Source: Candidatus Cloacimonadota bacterium
GTDB taxonomy: Bacteria > Cloacimonadota > Cloacimonadia > Cloacimonadales > Cloacimonadaceae
Direction: 5' to 3'
Length of the DNA stretch: 64,000 nt
NCBI GenBank assembly: GCA_023421135.1
Contig: JAEZUG010000034.1
Coordinates: 33,643-97,642, forward strand
Made by a program: the position numbers and the translations under genes. Each line of letters begins with the position of its first letter. Position 1 is the stretch's first letter. This document shows positions 33,375-42,824 of the stretch, piece by piece. Under the pieces are notes generated by a model, which searched no databases, had not been told where the DNA came from, and saw only the letters and a list, made by a program, of their open reading frames with translations.

Positions 33375-35837
33375 TTAAGCCTCGCTTATCTCTACCTTCT
33401 GCAACATTCTGTAGAGATGCACCAGATTGATGGGCTTGGAGATATAATCATCCATGCCAGCTTCGATGAACCTCTCTTTATCGCCAGACAAAGCAAGAGC
33501 AGTGCAAGCATAAATTATCAGATGCTTACCGCTTTCTTTCTCTTTCTCACGAATCTTACGGGTGGCGGTGACGCCATCCATCACAGGCATCTGGATATCC
33601 ATCAGGACGCAGTCAAAATTCATCAGTTCGACTAAGCCCAGTGCCTCAGCACCATTGGAGGCAACAGTGACTTTGAGCCCCCAACGCTCCAGTTGTCTCT
33701 TAGTGGCATTCTGGTTTATAAGCTCGTCTTCAACCAGTAACAGGTTCAAGGGGGGCAACTTCTCATTTTGCTCCAGATCATCAATCGTCAGTTCGACAGA
33801 ACTCATTCTTACCTCGTTCTTTTTCTTAAACGGTATTATAAAGAAGAACTGCGATCCTTCACCAGGCTCGCTTTCCACCCATATAAAGCCGTTCATAAGC
33901 TCAACCAGACGCTTCACAATTGCCAAACCGAGCCCGGTTCCACCATATCGGCGGGTGAGAGAATTGTCAAGCTGAGAGAAGTTGTCGAAGATATCGCTTT
34001 GTTTCTTGGGGTCTATTCCGATGCCTGTATCTGCCACGCCAAACAGGATACGGACATCTGTTCCAGTTTGGTTATAGATATCTGCCGTGAGTTCTATATA
34101 GCCCTCTTCTGTAAACTTCATGGAGTTCTGCAGCAGATTGATCAGGATCTGCTTCAAGCGCATCATGTCTCCATAGAGGATAGGAGGCAACTTATCGCTA
34201 AGATTCAACCGAACATCCACAGAGCTCTTCTGGCGGTTGTGGGCAAAGCCTTTGATCACGTCTTTCATCAGGAAGGCCAGGTCAAACTCACTGATCACCA
34301 GCTCCATCTTCCCGCTCTCTATCTTGGAGACGTCCAGCACGTCGTTCACTATCTTCATCAGGTTGTTCCCGGAGCTGGAGATGATCTTGTAATACTCCAT
34401 CTGCTCAGGTGTAGCATCCAGTTGCATTAGCACTTGGATGAAGCCCAGAATGCCGTTTAAGGGTGTGCGGATCTCATGACTCATGCTGGCCAGAAAGTGA
34501 TCTTTGGCAACGCTGGCATTCTCGGCTTTCTCCCTAGCCTCAAGCAGATCTGCTTCCATCAGCTTGATCCTGGTGATATCCACCATGTAGCCATAGACAA
34601 TAGGTTCACCATCATCCGGAAAAAGGATCAGGTTAAAATCCATTGCCCAGCGAATCTCTCCATCTTTAGTCAGAATTCTGAACTGACGGGTTTCGGATTC
34701 CACTTTATTGGCAACCTGTTTGTCCAGCTCCTTATCCAGCCAGATTCTATCCTCAGGATATACGATATCCACATAACCCTCTGTGCGGGACAGAGCTATG
34801 CCAGGGTTATAGCCCCAGGCTGCGAGCCCTTCAGAGACGTAGAGCAGGCGATAGGGCGCTATCTTGTTCTTGTAAGCAATCAGGGGGCCCCGGTGGAAGA
34901 TTGTAAAATCCAGCAGGAGGTCATTGTAAAGCTTGTTCTTGCTCTCAAGCTGTTTCAGCAGCTTCCGACGGCGACGGTACATGATATAGTAGAAGCAGGC
35001 TATACCGATCAACGTTAAACCAAACAGAGCCCAGAGATAGAATTGAACCCGACTTACCACTTTCAAGCGGTTGCTGATGTTCAGATGCTCCCGGTCATAC
35101 TCTCCAAACCACTTGGCATGAAGCGCTTCCAGCCTGCCATCGGAGGATATCTTCTCCAGCACTCCATCGACTCTTTCGATCAATGCCGGATCAGTGGAAG
35201 CCATGCAGTAAAACTTTGAGAATACCTCGCCTTCCAGGGCTTTAACATTTGTCAAATTCAGGCTCTTGATCAGATACATGCCCAGCATATAATTCACCAG
35301 GGCAGCGTCTCCGGTGCCGGAATTCACCAGATGCAGGGCATTGTCCTGATTGGGAAGCTCTATCAGTTCACCGGTAAACTCCTGATTCAGGAAGAACTCT
35401 TTGGCAATATCTCCTTCCTGCAAAAGGATTTTGGAATCCAATAGATCGTTGATGCTTTTGGCTTTGGAGCTCCTGGGCACAAAGACAGCTCGCCAGGTGC
35501 GGGTGTGAGGGTTTGAAAAAGTGACCGTTCTGCCACGTTCGGGAGAAAACGCCATGCCCTGAACCAGGTTGATTTTACCAGAATCCAAATCTTCACGGAT
35601 TCGGCTCCACTTTGCCAGGCGGAAGATGGGTGTCATGCCAAGTTCATCGGCTATGATCTTACTCAGTTCCACATTGTAACCGGAAGGACGCCCCTTGGAA
35701 TCAATGTACTCATAGGGAGGAAAGCTGATATCTCCCCCAATGATCAGTTCCTGCTGTTTGGCTGCCAGATTACAAAAACCCAGGCTCAGCATGAGGCACA
35801 ATAGGACTATGCTCTGTTTCACTTCAATTATCTCCAA
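33375..35837 (-). CDS. Hybrid sensor histidine kinase with periplasmic solute-binding domain
   Basis: 820 residues. Signal peptide first, then an SBP_bac_3 domain at about 30-260 (LIIGGDISFPPYEYIDSKGR, LGMTPIFRLAKWSRI). A membrane helix lies at ~268-290 (YLWALFGLTLIGIACFYYIMY). A PAS domain follows at ~320-430, then HisKA with SMSHEIRTPLNG (His near 454), HATPase_c with GTGLGLAIVKRLVELM, and a receiver domain near 690-815 with DIQMPVMDG (Asp near 745). It senses a small extracellular ligand, perhaps an amino acid. No separate response regulator or output gene is next to it, so the cascade partner is elsewhere. Confidence 0.93.
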   Translation of the reverse strand: MEIIEVKQSIVLLCLMLSLGFCNLAAKQQELIIGGDISFPPYEYIDSKGRPSGYNVELSKIIADELGMTPIFRLAKWSRIREDLDSGKINLVQGMAFSPERGRTVTFSNPHTRTWRAVFVPRSSKAKSINDLLDSKILLQEGDIAKEFFLNQEFTGELIELPNQDNALHLVNSGTGDAALVNYMLGMYLIKSLNLTNVKALEGEVFSKFYCMASTDPALIERVDGVLEKISSDGRLEALHAKWFGEYDREHLNISNRLKVVSRVQFYLWALFGLTLIGIACFYYIMYRRRRKLLKQLESKNKLYNDLLLDFTIFHRGPLIAYKNKIAPYRLLYVSEGLAAWGYNPGIALSRTEGYVDIVYPEDRIWLDKELDKQVANKVESETRQFRILTKDGEIRWAMDFNLILFPDDGEPIVYGYMVDITRIKLMEADLLEAREKAENASVAKDHFLASMSHEIRTPLNGILGFIQVLMQLDATPEQMEYYKIISSSGNNLMKIVNDVLDVSKIESGKMELVISEFDLAFLMKDVIKGFAHNRQKSSVDVRLNLSDKLPPILYGDMMRLKQILINLLQNSMKFTEEGYIELTADIYNQTGTDVRILFGVADTGIGIDPKKQSDIFDNFSQLDNSLTRRYGGTGLGLAIVKRLVELMNGFIWVESEPGEGSQFFFIIPFKKKNEVRMSSVELTIDDLEQNEKLPPLNLLLVEDELINQNATKRQLERWGLKVTVASNGAEALGLVELMNFDCVLMDIQMPVMDGVTATRKIREKEKESGKHLIIYACTALALSGDKERFIEAGMDDYISKPINLVHLYRMLQKVEISEA

Positions 35838-35852
35838 AACTGCTTGAACTTA

Positions 35853-37340
35853 TCAATTTAGACCCTTTATCCTCCGAAGGTATGCCTGCATGTCGAACTT
35901 CCTTTCCAACCCAGCAGAATTCATATAGCGTACAGAACCAAATATCTCTCTCTCCTGCCAGGGACGATCATGCTTGCCAAAGCACCAGGCGATTCCGGCA
36001 AAGCTGCAGGGATCGCGACCGTCCAGGCTGTAACGATTGTTTAGATAAATCAGATGATAGAAGGCAGATTGAGGGTCTGGACTCCACTCCAGCACCTTCT
36101 TCCCCCAATACATCCTCATGTAGCTGTGCATCTTCCCGGTGATTAGCAGCTCCTTCTGGGCAGCATTCCAATAGGTATCGTGAGTCTTGGCTGCTTCCAG
36201 CTCGGCAATGGAATAGAGGGTGGGGCGGGGATCCGGGCTGTGTTCTTCCAGCGTTCGCTCAGCCCATTGGGGAAGGGCAGAATACTGATCGTAGTCCGGG
36301 TTGTATTGGCAAAAATTGAAGCCCAGCTCTCTTCTGACGATCAGCTCCTCACAGAATGCTGCCAGATTGGCATCCCACATCTCCAGCCCGTCTTTGGTCT
36401 TAATCAGATCAGATAGTGAATCAAGAGGGATGTTAGTATATTCCTGGGCAGCAAGAACAAGCTCCACCGGAGAGATCTGACCGAAATGAAGGTAGGGGGA
36501 AAGCTCTGCCTGAAGATTCAGGCCTGGATCGGAGCGTCTGTTTGCATAACTCGGATACCGGTGCTTCAGAAATTCCTGCAATAGTCTCAGAGCTTCTTTT
36601 CTCCCGCCATAATAGAACTGGCTGGGCGGAACACAGCGATCTACCTTCAAGCTGGGGAGCAGGTCTTGGATCAGGAAGTGTGGATTGCCCTTTTTGGGGA
36701 CAAAACAGGGACGTCCGGGATGAAGCAGAGGTTGGTTTTGGAAGCGGGGGAGATCCTTCAGATAAGTCTCCGGGTCTTCCCGTTCCAGGTATAAAGGTAA
36801 GAGCTTTAGTATCTTGGTGCGGAGTGTGGCGGCAGAATACTCTTCTTTAGTGCTGGCCAGATGAACCGGCACCACCGCCTCCGTATCAATCTCATAATAG
36901 CTCTTCTCCAAGCTGCGACACCAGCCTCTGAGCTGTAAGCGCAGTTCCTTCTGCCAGTTCAGATATCCTCTGTCGCAGAACAAAGCGATGCATTCTCTCA
37001 GATAATAGGGAAGCACCTCCAGAGCTGATCCCTGGCAAATGTGGATTGCGATGCCCTTCGAATTCAGCTCATTAGCCAATTCCTCCAAACCCTGCAACAT
37101 AAATGTGTAGTGTCGCAGATTGGCTTCCGGTACATCCTGATCCACACAAAAGACTACCAATAGTGGTAAGTTTCTGATTGCCGCAGTGAGAGCCGCAGCC
37201 TCCAGAGCCGGATTGTAATAAAATCTTTGTGCAGCCTGCATCCAATATAGTACATAAGCGCCTTCTTCCGAGGTTGATCGGTAGTCGTTGGCTAATCGGG
37301 ATAGATTTCTCATCTTCATATCACAAGCCTGCTTTTTCAT
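35853..37340 (-). CDS. Deoxyribodipyrimidine photolyase, class II-like
   Basis: 495 residues. Class II CPD photolyase features include VLYWMQAAQRFYYNPAL at the start and LSPYLHFGQISP near residue 280. FCEELIVRRELGFNFC, THDTYWNAAQKELLITGKMH and RYSLDGRDPCSFAGIAWCFG follow. It would use light to split pyrimidine dimers, which is surprising for a supposed dark anaerobe but is also seen in many anaerobes. A second ATG seven codons in (MKMRNL) is a possible start; neither has a strong ribosome site. It heads the run photolyase-kinase-M48-udk. Confidence 0.9.
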   Translation of the reverse strand: MKKQACDMKMRNLSRLANDYRSTSEEGAYVLYWMQAAQRFYYNPALEAAALTAAIRNLPLLVVFCVDQDVPEANLRHYTFMLQGLEELANELNSKGIAIHICQGSALEVLPYYLRECIALFCDRGYLNWQKELRLQLRGWCRSLEKSYYEIDTEAVVPVHLASTKEEYSAATLRTKILKLLPLYLEREDPETYLKDLPRFQNQPLLHPGRPCFVPKKGNPHFLIQDLLPSLKVDRCVPPSQFYYGGRKEALRLLQEFLKHRYPSYANRRSDPGLNLQAELSPYLHFGQISPVELVLAAQEYTNIPLDSLSDLIKTKDGLEMWDANLAAFCEELIVRRELGFNFCQYNPDYDQYSALPQWAERTLEEHSPDPRPTLYSIAELEAAKTHDTYWNAAQKELLITGKMHSYMRMYWGKKVLEWSPDPQSAFYHLIYLNNRYSLDGRDPCSFAGIAWCFGKHDRPWQEREIFGSVRYMNSAGLERKFDMQAYLRRIKGLN

Positions 37341-37620
37341 TCAGAATAGTCAAGCCTTAACTTGCCCTATACCCCCCTGTTTACAAGTTTCTACTGAGGA
37401 AATCCATCCACAGTCCCATCAATGAGTGTCTCTATCATAACCTGACACTCTGGCAGTATCCTTTTCAGATGCGGCATTGAGGCTCTTCAAACACTTCACT
37501 TATTCATAAATCGTGCACTCTTGATCTATGTTGCCCACAAGGGGTTCTGCTTCCATGTAGTCTCTTGTTATCATCTGTCACACTATGGGAAAACCCTGTT
37601 TTGCCCCTTTCCCTATCCCC
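37341..37620. other. Non-coding gap upstream of photolyase
   Basis: I see no gene here. The only structure noted is the pair GAGTGTC (37424-37430) and GACACTC (37444-37450), a possible small hairpin. The next bases, 37621-37714, are element copy B. Confidence 0.5.
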
Positions 37621-37714
37621 CTGCTCTCTCACTAGCTTCTTTAACCTATCCTTAACCTATCTTTAGCCTATCTTTAACCGTGGCTAAGGAAAGGCTTATC
37701 CTGTATTAACTTAG
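37621..37714 (+). repeat. Dispersed 11-bp phased element, copy B
   Basis: The pyrimidine lead CTGCTCTCTCACTAGCTT is followed by units CTTTAACCTAT, CCTTAACCTAT, CTTTAGCCTAT, CTTTAACCGTGG and the tail CTAAGGAAAGGCTTATCCTG continuing TATTAACTTA. Relative to copies A and C the inner hairpin arms co-vary: CCTTAACC/GGTTAAGG in A and TTTAGCC/GGCTAAGG here. Confidence 0.85.
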
Positions 37715-37841
37715 GGCTAATCCACTTAATAAGATAGCTATCTGCAGGTCTGAGAGGTGAGTAAAGTGCTATTGGAGGGGTGTGATTCTTTCTGGAGAGC
37801 AGAGCAGAAGCTTCGGGAGTGCCATCTCGAGGAGTAAATAA

Positions 37842-37864
37842 AAGCGCTCCATAAAGGAGCGCTT
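37842..37864 (-). terminator. Terminator of the HU / COX24-like operon
   Basis: AAGCGCTCC (37842-37850) and GGAGCGCTT (37856-37864) form a 9-bp stem with loop ATAAA. On the minus strand it is followed by TTTATTTAC. It lies 36 bases after the small ORF stop. Confidence 0.88.
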
Positions 37865-37899
37865 CATTATATTCTAGCGGTATTTCCGCTGTTTAGAAC

Positions 37900-37992
37900 C
37901 TATTTGTTCTTTTTGTGGCGGTTCTTGCGCAGGCGTTTTTTGCGCTTGTGCGTGGCGATTTTATGACGTTTCTTCTTCTTTCCGCAAGGCAT
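37900..37992 (-). CDS. AURKAIP1/COX24-domain small ribosome-associated protein
   Basis: 30 residues, beginning MPCGKKKKRHKIATHKRKKR and ending LRKNRHKKNK. The spacing and composition match the very short bacterial AURKAIP1/COX24 (mS38-like) proteins, which are basic and RNA-binding. The ATG at 37992 lies 11 bases after the HU stop, and a terminator follows the stop, so HU and this gene form one transcript. A single Cys at position 3 replaces the usual Ser. Confidence 0.82.
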   Translation of the reverse strand: MPCGKKKKRHKIATHKRKKRLRKNRHKKNK

Positions 37993-38003
37993 ACTAACCT
38001 GCT

Positions 38004-38291
38004 TTACTCGGCGCTAACGTCAACGACTGAGGTTTTGAATTCGCGGGAGAACTTGAAAGTGGGGACTGTACGGGCGGGTACAGGAACTTTCTCGTCTGTC
38101 TTGGGGTTGCGGCCCACACGAGGCTTACGGGTCTTCAGCTTGAAGGTGCCGAATCCGCGGATCTCGATATGATTTCCTTTCACCAAGCTATCTTTGATGG
38201 CTTGCAGAAGGGAATCCACAACAACACCAACATCCTTGCGAATGATTCCGGTATTTTCCGAGATGATTTTTACTAAATCTGCTTTGGTCAT
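38004..38291 (-). CDS. hup: HU/IHF-family DNA-binding protein
   Basis: 95 residues, beginning MTKADLVKIISENTGIIRKD and containing IEIRGFGTFKLKTRKPRVGRNPKT, the HU beta-arm with the Pro-containing tip. The C-terminal six residues (VVDVSAE) extend past the usual 90. It is an abundant nucleoid protein that bends DNA. A TTGACA box lies about 90 bases upstream but has no clear -10. Confidence 0.96.
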   Translation of the reverse strand: MTKADLVKIISENTGIIRKDVGVVVDSLLQAIKDSLVKGNHIEIRGFGTFKLKTRKPRVGRNPKTDEKVPVPARTVPTFKFSREFKTSVVDVSAE

Positions 38292-38474
38292 TTCCTAACT
38301 CCTTAGTTATTATATTTTACATTACGCAAATAGTATTAGGCTCGTTAATCAATAAGGTATTCAAAAATATCAGCTTAGATATATGTCAAGGGAAAAATGA
38401 AGCAGAGGCATCCGAATCACCTGTTTTCCTTCATTTCTTGGCTCTTTATCATGCCTTGCAAATAGTTCCGGATT

Positions 38475-39917
38475 TTAGTGAACAAAGCGTTTATGCTGCT
38501 CGCCCCAGCGCAAAAAATACAGTCCGGAAGGAGCCTGAGAAAGATCGATCGAACCGCTGCTGGGGGGAGAGAGCTGTTTGTGAATCAGTTGTCCACGAAG
38601 GTTATATATCCTCAGAGCAGGAAGAGCTTCTCCAGCTCTACCGGAATCTTCCAGGCTGAAGAATAGCTTGCTGCCAGCCGGGTTTGGATAAATCTGAAGT
38701 GTGGGGCGTGGAGCGTGCTGATCCTGATTGGAAACGGGATTCTGATATGTAACCAGGTGGTGGATTCCTCCTTCCACAAAGTCAATCTCCAGCTCCTGCC
38801 AGCCTGCTTCAACCGGAATCTCAACACTCTCAAAACGGATACCCTGCTCAATACCACCGGTTATCGTGGGGTAGAGGTGGTAATCTGCAGATCCATCTAC
38901 TCTTACTTTGATCCAGGTGGGGTGGTTTGGATCTTGATCGGTGTAATCGAAGCTCACTCTCAGGCTGGAGCCTTCCAGCACCGTGTTGATACCGCTGATC
39001 TGGGGCGTGTGCAGATTGCTGTAATCCAGCTCAATTGGCTTGAGCAACACACTCATACCGGCAGTTTCATCAGCAGTTTGGGTGCCACCTGTGAGCGTGA
39101 TCTTGCTGGTGAGAGCCATGGTCGAGATCAGAGGATACTGGGGATCATACCAGGAGCTGAAATCCGGATCCGCCAGAAGATCTGCCAGATTGCAGGAAAG
39201 CACCATCACGCCATCGGCTTCATAGTTGGTCACCTCGATCTCCCCAATCTGTTCCAGATCATTGATTCCGGTGCCGGTGATCTTGTAAAGACCGGGTCCG
39301 ATCACACCGGCCACACTGACGGTGTTCATCAGGCCGAAAACAATGGGGTTGGAGTTCGGATCAGCAGCAGGATCTCCCAGCACTCCCATATAGGAATAAA
39401 AAGTGAAGCCGGAGCTGGTGGGGAAGCTATTGGCGTTCACTCGGAGAGCGAAGTGCAGTTTCTCTTCACTGAAGGCTATCTTGCTCTCCAAGATATCCAG
39501 ATGAGCCAGATTGAAATTGTGATCTCCGCTCAAATCGCTCTCCACTGGAACGAATTTGCTGTGATCCGGCATTCCCTGTGCCTGTGGGAAGAAGATGGGG
39601 TTTGCCATGCCAAAACGATTGCGGCTCATTGGGATGGCGTAGGTTCCCTGCAGACCGATCCAGGTATGCGAGGGGAGAGGACTTATGGTGCCATAGCTCC
39701 ACTCTTCACTGCCCATGAATTGGGTCGCATTCTGTGTCTGCAGCAGCCCAAACTGATCCAGATAGTAAATATCCAAATAGGCTCCGGCATTGTATAGTAT
39801 ATTGATATATGGATCAGTGTCACTTCCCGGAGAGAAGTAAACTTTATCTAGTGGATCAGCAGTAAGCCCTGCTGCCAGGCAGTAGAGTAAACATACTATT
39901 ACTAAGCGCTTGAACAC
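38475..39917 (-). CDS. Secreted protein with type IX-type C-terminal sorting domain
   Basis: 480 residues with a signal peptide (MFKRLVIVCLLYCLAAGLTA). The final ~80 residues match the Por_Secre_tail pattern: LQIYPNPAGSKLFFSL, then LRIYNLRGQLIHKQ, then GLYFLRWGEQHKRFVH. The body is beta-rich, with a domain near residues 310-390 (PQISGINTVLEGSSLRVSFDYTD) resembling an Ig-like fold. The tail implies export through a type IX-like system. It is the last gene of the lon-led operon, just after the PorT-like gene. Confidence 0.85.
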   Translation of the reverse strand: MFKRLVIVCLLYCLAAGLTADPLDKVYFSPGSDTDPYINILYNAGAYLDIYYLDQFGLLQTQNATQFMGSEEWSYGTISPLPSHTWIGLQGTYAIPMSRNRFGMANPIFFPQAQGMPDHSKFVPVESDLSGDHNFNLAHLDILESKIAFSEEKLHFALRVNANSFPTSSGFTFYSYMGVLGDPAADPNSNPIVFGLMNTVSVAGVIGPGLYKITGTGINDLEQIGEIEVTNYEADGVMVLSCNLADLLADPDFSSWYDPQYPLISTMALTSKITLTGGTQTADETAGMSVLLKPIELDYSNLHTPQISGINTVLEGSSLRVSFDYTDQDPNHPTWIKVRVDGSADYHLYPTITGGIEQGIRFESVEIPVEAGWQELEIDFVEGGIHHLVTYQNPVSNQDQHAPRPTLQIYPNPAGSKLFFSLEDSGRAGEALPALRIYNLRGQLIHKQLSPPSSGSIDLSQAPSGLYFLRWGEQHKRFVH

Positions 39918-39926
39918 AATTACCTC

Positions 39927-40634
39927 CTAGAATTTAAGCCCCATAAGGAGCGAGTAGCTTTGATTGCGCAGTTCCACCGGTTCGGTGAATTCTGAGGTGG
40001 GTAAATTAAGATAGTCCCAGCCCAGAGTGAAACGGAATTCCAGGGAAGCATCCAGCTTGCCCGAGTAGTTGAGACTTGCTCCGTACACCAAGCCAAAATC
40101 AAAGAAGTTCAGCTCATCCAGCTTGCCTTTTTCCTGGATGGGAATCTCATCCCAGTCATCGCCATTGGGCATATAGACAAGGCCATCCAGAGCGTAGTCT
40201 CCCCTGATCTTCAGGCTCATGGCAGTACCGGTGAGGCCTGAAAGGCTCCAGCCATTTTTCTCCCAAGTCTTCACTTTCAGGTAGATGGGCAGCTCCAGAT
40301 AGTCCACATTGTAGTCCACGTCCATCCGGGCGGGACGCTCCAATACCTCTCCATCCAGTTTCAGGATGCGGATGCGTTCCCGAGAACCCTTCATGACGTA
40401 GAGCAGCTCATAATTCAGCCCCAGATATGGCAGCAATTCCATCTCCAGCCAGGCTCCGCCGATAAAACCGGGACGGATGCCAGGACGCACTTCATAGACA
40501 TCCTCTTCAACCATTGTGCCGTAATGCATCCCCAGATTCAAGCCAGCTTTTGTGCCGTAGCTGATACTGGCTGTCTGAGCCATTACTGCCAGCACCAGAC
40601 TAAGAAATAGGAGCACCAGCAGTGCTTGTTTCAA
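39927..40634 (-). CDS. Outer-membrane beta-barrel protein, PorT-like
   Basis: 235 residues with a signal peptide (KQALLVLLFLSLVLAVMAQT). Strands alternate in the outer-membrane style (SYGTKAGLNLGMHYG, GFIGGAWLEMELLPYLGLNYELLYV) and the chain ends with an aromatic strand QSYSLLMGLKF. This is the OMP_b-brl_2/PorT type, found with gliding and type IX components in Bacteroidota. It overlaps the plsC stop by ATGA. Placement before a T9SS-tail protein is suggestive, but it could be any small barrel. Confidence 0.7.
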   Translation of the reverse strand: MKQALLVLLFLSLVLAVMAQTASISYGTKAGLNLGMHYGTMVEEDVYEVRPGIRPGFIGGAWLEMELLPYLGLNYELLYVMKGSRERIRILKLDGEVLERPARMDVDYNVDYLELPIYLKVKTWEKNGWSLSGLTGTAMSLKIRGDYALDGLVYMPNGDDWDEIPIQEKGKLDELNFFDFGLVYGASLNYSGKLDASLEFRFTLGWDYLNLPTSEFTEPVELRNQSYSLLMGLKF

Positions 40635-41362
40635 GGTTTCTCCAAAAGTTCCTGTTTGGCTTGAGCTATGCTACTGAAAAGATGTTCCAGCAAAGCGTCA
40701 CGATCCTTGTACAAAGGGTTGTCCGGGTAGATGGGATCAAGGATGCGGATGCGCACCTTACTGGCATGAATACGCTTGTCTATCTCGTATATACGCCAAG
40801 TGCCGCTGAGGGCAAAAGGCACAATGATGGCTCCTGCCATCTGAGGCAGTTTCAGGCTACCGGGTTTGAACTCTCCCAATGTGTCGCTCTTGGAACGGGT
40901 TCCTTCCGGAAAAAGCACAATGGGGTTTCCGGCTGCTATGACCTCAGCACTCATCTGAAAAGACCTCATGGCTTCCCGGGCGTTTTTGCGGTTGATAAAG
41001 ACACAGGGTAAGAGCCGCATCCAATGGCTGAGCACTGGGATCTTGCTGAGTTCCTGCTTGGAGATAAATCCTGCCGGGATGCCAATCCAACCCAGCAGTG
41101 CCGGGATATCGAAGAAGGATTGATGGTTCCCTACCAAACACAGGTTCCGCTGCTTGGGCAGTTTCTCCAGTCCCTCTATCTCCACTTTACTGCCTGTGGA
41201 AAGCACAGTCACTCTGCCCCAAAAGCGTACCCAGCGGTAAATCATGCGTCTGGCTCTGCGTCTGGAAGACAGGGGCAGCAGAATGTAGTATCCCAATAGT
41301 GCCATCAGGCAAAAGATCATAAAGATCACAAAGAAGATTTGCCATAAGAGGCTGATAATCAT
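40631..41362 (-). CDS. plsC: 1-acyl-sn-glycerol-3-phosphate acyltransferase
   Basis: 243 residues with an N-terminal membrane helix (LLWQIFFVIFMIFCLMALLGYYILL). The acyltransferase HX4D motif is NHQSFFD near residue 78 and motif III is FPEGTRS near 152. It adds the second acyl chain to make phosphatidic acid. It is placed in the lon-deacetylase-plsC-porT operon, with overlaps or short gaps on both sides. Confidence 0.92.
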   Translation of the reverse strand: MIISLLWQIFFVIFMIFCLMALLGYYILLPLSSRRRARRMIYRWVRFWGRVTVLSTGSKVEIEGLEKLPKQRNLCLVGNHQSFFDIPALLGWIGIPAGFISKQELSKIPVLSHWMRLLPCVFINRKNAREAMRSFQMSAEVIAAGNPIVLFPEGTRSKSDTLGEFKPGSLKLPQMAGAIIVPFALSGTWRIYEIDKRIHASKVRIRILDPIYPDNPLYKDRDALLEHLFSSIAQAKQELLEKP

Positions 41363-41378
41363 ATTAACTCCGGAAGTA

Positions 41379-42824
41379 TTAGTAGCTTAGATTCACCCAT
41401 TCTTCATAGATCTTCTGCAAAGAAGTCACCCAGCCTTTCTTGCGCAGGGCATAGTCGATTGTGCGCCAATAAAGCTTGCCCCAGCCGGGGTAATCCACAG
41501 GATCAAAGGTGGTGTTGTGCCATAAGAGAGAGACGTGGGATTGATACCTTTCTGCCATATCTATCAATCGGCGCAGCGTTCTGGCAGCCCTGAGAGGATT
41601 GAGGTTCATGGCCTTGTGGGAGTGTAGGGTGGTATCCATCACAATCAGAGGTATTTCCAGCACCCGAAACGGACGATTTTCCTCTATGTTAAAGGGGAAG
41701 AAGGGGAATGATATGCCTGCCCTGAAGCCCACATTCTCCCAATAGCCCAGAGTGGAATCGTATTTGATGCCTGCTGCCTCCAGGATGCTGAAGCTTTCCT
41801 GGTAGTCAAAGTGCAGATAGTGAGTGCGATAGCCCACCGGATCAAAGCCCAGGGCCCGGAGCTGATCCAGCTCCTCTTCCAGAACATCCTGGTCGAAAGC
41901 AGATTCGGGAGAGCCATGCAAGCCTATCTCAAGTTGTCCCAGATTGTCCAAAACCTGCTCACGTGCTACCACGTCAAAGAGATAGTTCTGCCGGGGATCC
42001 TCAAAGTCTTTGCGGGCCAGAAGAAACCAGGTAGCTCCCACGCCGCTTTCTGCCTCATCTCTGGCGATGTTCTTCACTATCCTCCAGGGATTGTGGATCA
42101 GACGTTTATGGATGCTATGGGCTATCAGCTTGTAAATGGCATTCACAGGACGCTTAGTAAGGGTGCTGAGATTATATTGCAGATTGTCGCGTCTCTGCTT
42201 CTTGTCCCAGTAGTCCCAGTAATCTATATCATGAGAGAGAGAAACCACAAAGCGCTTGTTCTCTGCCCAATTGATATCCCGGATAAACTCCGGACAAAAC
42301 TGCTGCAAGGCATAGAGCAAAACCTGAGCATAGACGTCCACCACCGGCACTTCTGTGAAATCCCAGCGATACTGCAGAGACTGCTTGAAGTCCACGCGGC
42401 TGGAGCGCTGTCCGTGTATGCCCATGATGTATTCATGCCAGCAACTCAGGAAGTAGAAGCCTCCTGCCACAATGTCCTTGCGGATATTGCAATGGTCTTC
42501 TGCCAGATTGAAGATAGCTCCACCCGGAGAGAAGAGAAAGGGGATCTTCTCGCTCTTGAACTTACAGAAGTTCACACCTTCCAAAGGATAGAGCTCCTGC
42601 TTCTCAAAGAATCCGGGAGTTTCCGGATCCAGCAAGATCTTAATAGGCACGTTCACCGGTATCTCGGGTCCATAATAGAGGTGTGCTCCCTCGTAATAGG
42701 TCCCATAGGTGAAGGCCGGACTCAAGCGCAGGATATAGCAGAAAGTGCGCAGCACAAACTCCGCCTTGGGAATGAACTTGGGCGGCAAGTTCAGAATTAT
42801 CCTGATTGTCGGATATCTTTCCAT
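41379..42824 (-). CDS. Polysaccharide deacetylase-like protein (DUF7033-type)
   Basis: 481 residues, no signal peptide. The C-terminal ~280 residues follow the NodB/CE4 barrel pattern: SLSHDIDYWDYW (metal-binding Asp-Asp-like start), EIGLHGSPESAFD (His motif) and VSLLWHNTTFDP (late His). The N-terminal ~190 residues are a separate domain seen in long Bacteroidota-type deacetylases. It is a paralogue of the 60930-62171 product, which shares HDTD, LHGSYNSALLPG and LNWHPDHL. It is probably cytoplasmic and acts on a glycan precursor. The gene starts one base after lon stops. Confidence 0.78.
   Translation of the reverse strand: MERYPTIRIILNLPPKFIPKAEFVLRTFCYILRLSPAFTYGTYYEGAHLYYGPEIPVNVPIKILLDPETPGFFEKQELYPLEGVNFCKFKSEKIPFLFSPGGAIFNLAEDHCNIRKDIVAGGFYFLSCWHEYIMGIHGQRSSRVDFKQSLQYRWDFTEVPVVDVYAQVLLYALQQFCPEFIRDINWAENKRFVVSLSHDIDYWDYWDKKQRRDNLQYNLSTLTKRPVNAIYKLIAHSIHKRLIHNPWRIVKNIARDEAESGVGATWFLLARKDFEDPRQNYLFDVVAREQVLDNLGQLEIGLHGSPESAFDQDVLEEELDQLRALGFDPVGYRTHYLHFDYQESFSILEAAGIKYDSTLGYWENVGFRAGISFPFFPFNIEENRPFRVLEIPLIVMDTTLHSHKAMNLNPLRAARTLRRLIDMAERYQSHVSLLWHNTTFDPVDYPGWGKLYWRTIDYALRKKGWVTSLQKIYEEWVNLSY

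Noticed and set aside
37621..37714. Replication origin with DnaA boxes
   Set aside because: The tail contains TTATCCTGT rather than TTATCCACA, copies are spread over three loci, and no dnaA or dnaN is nearby.
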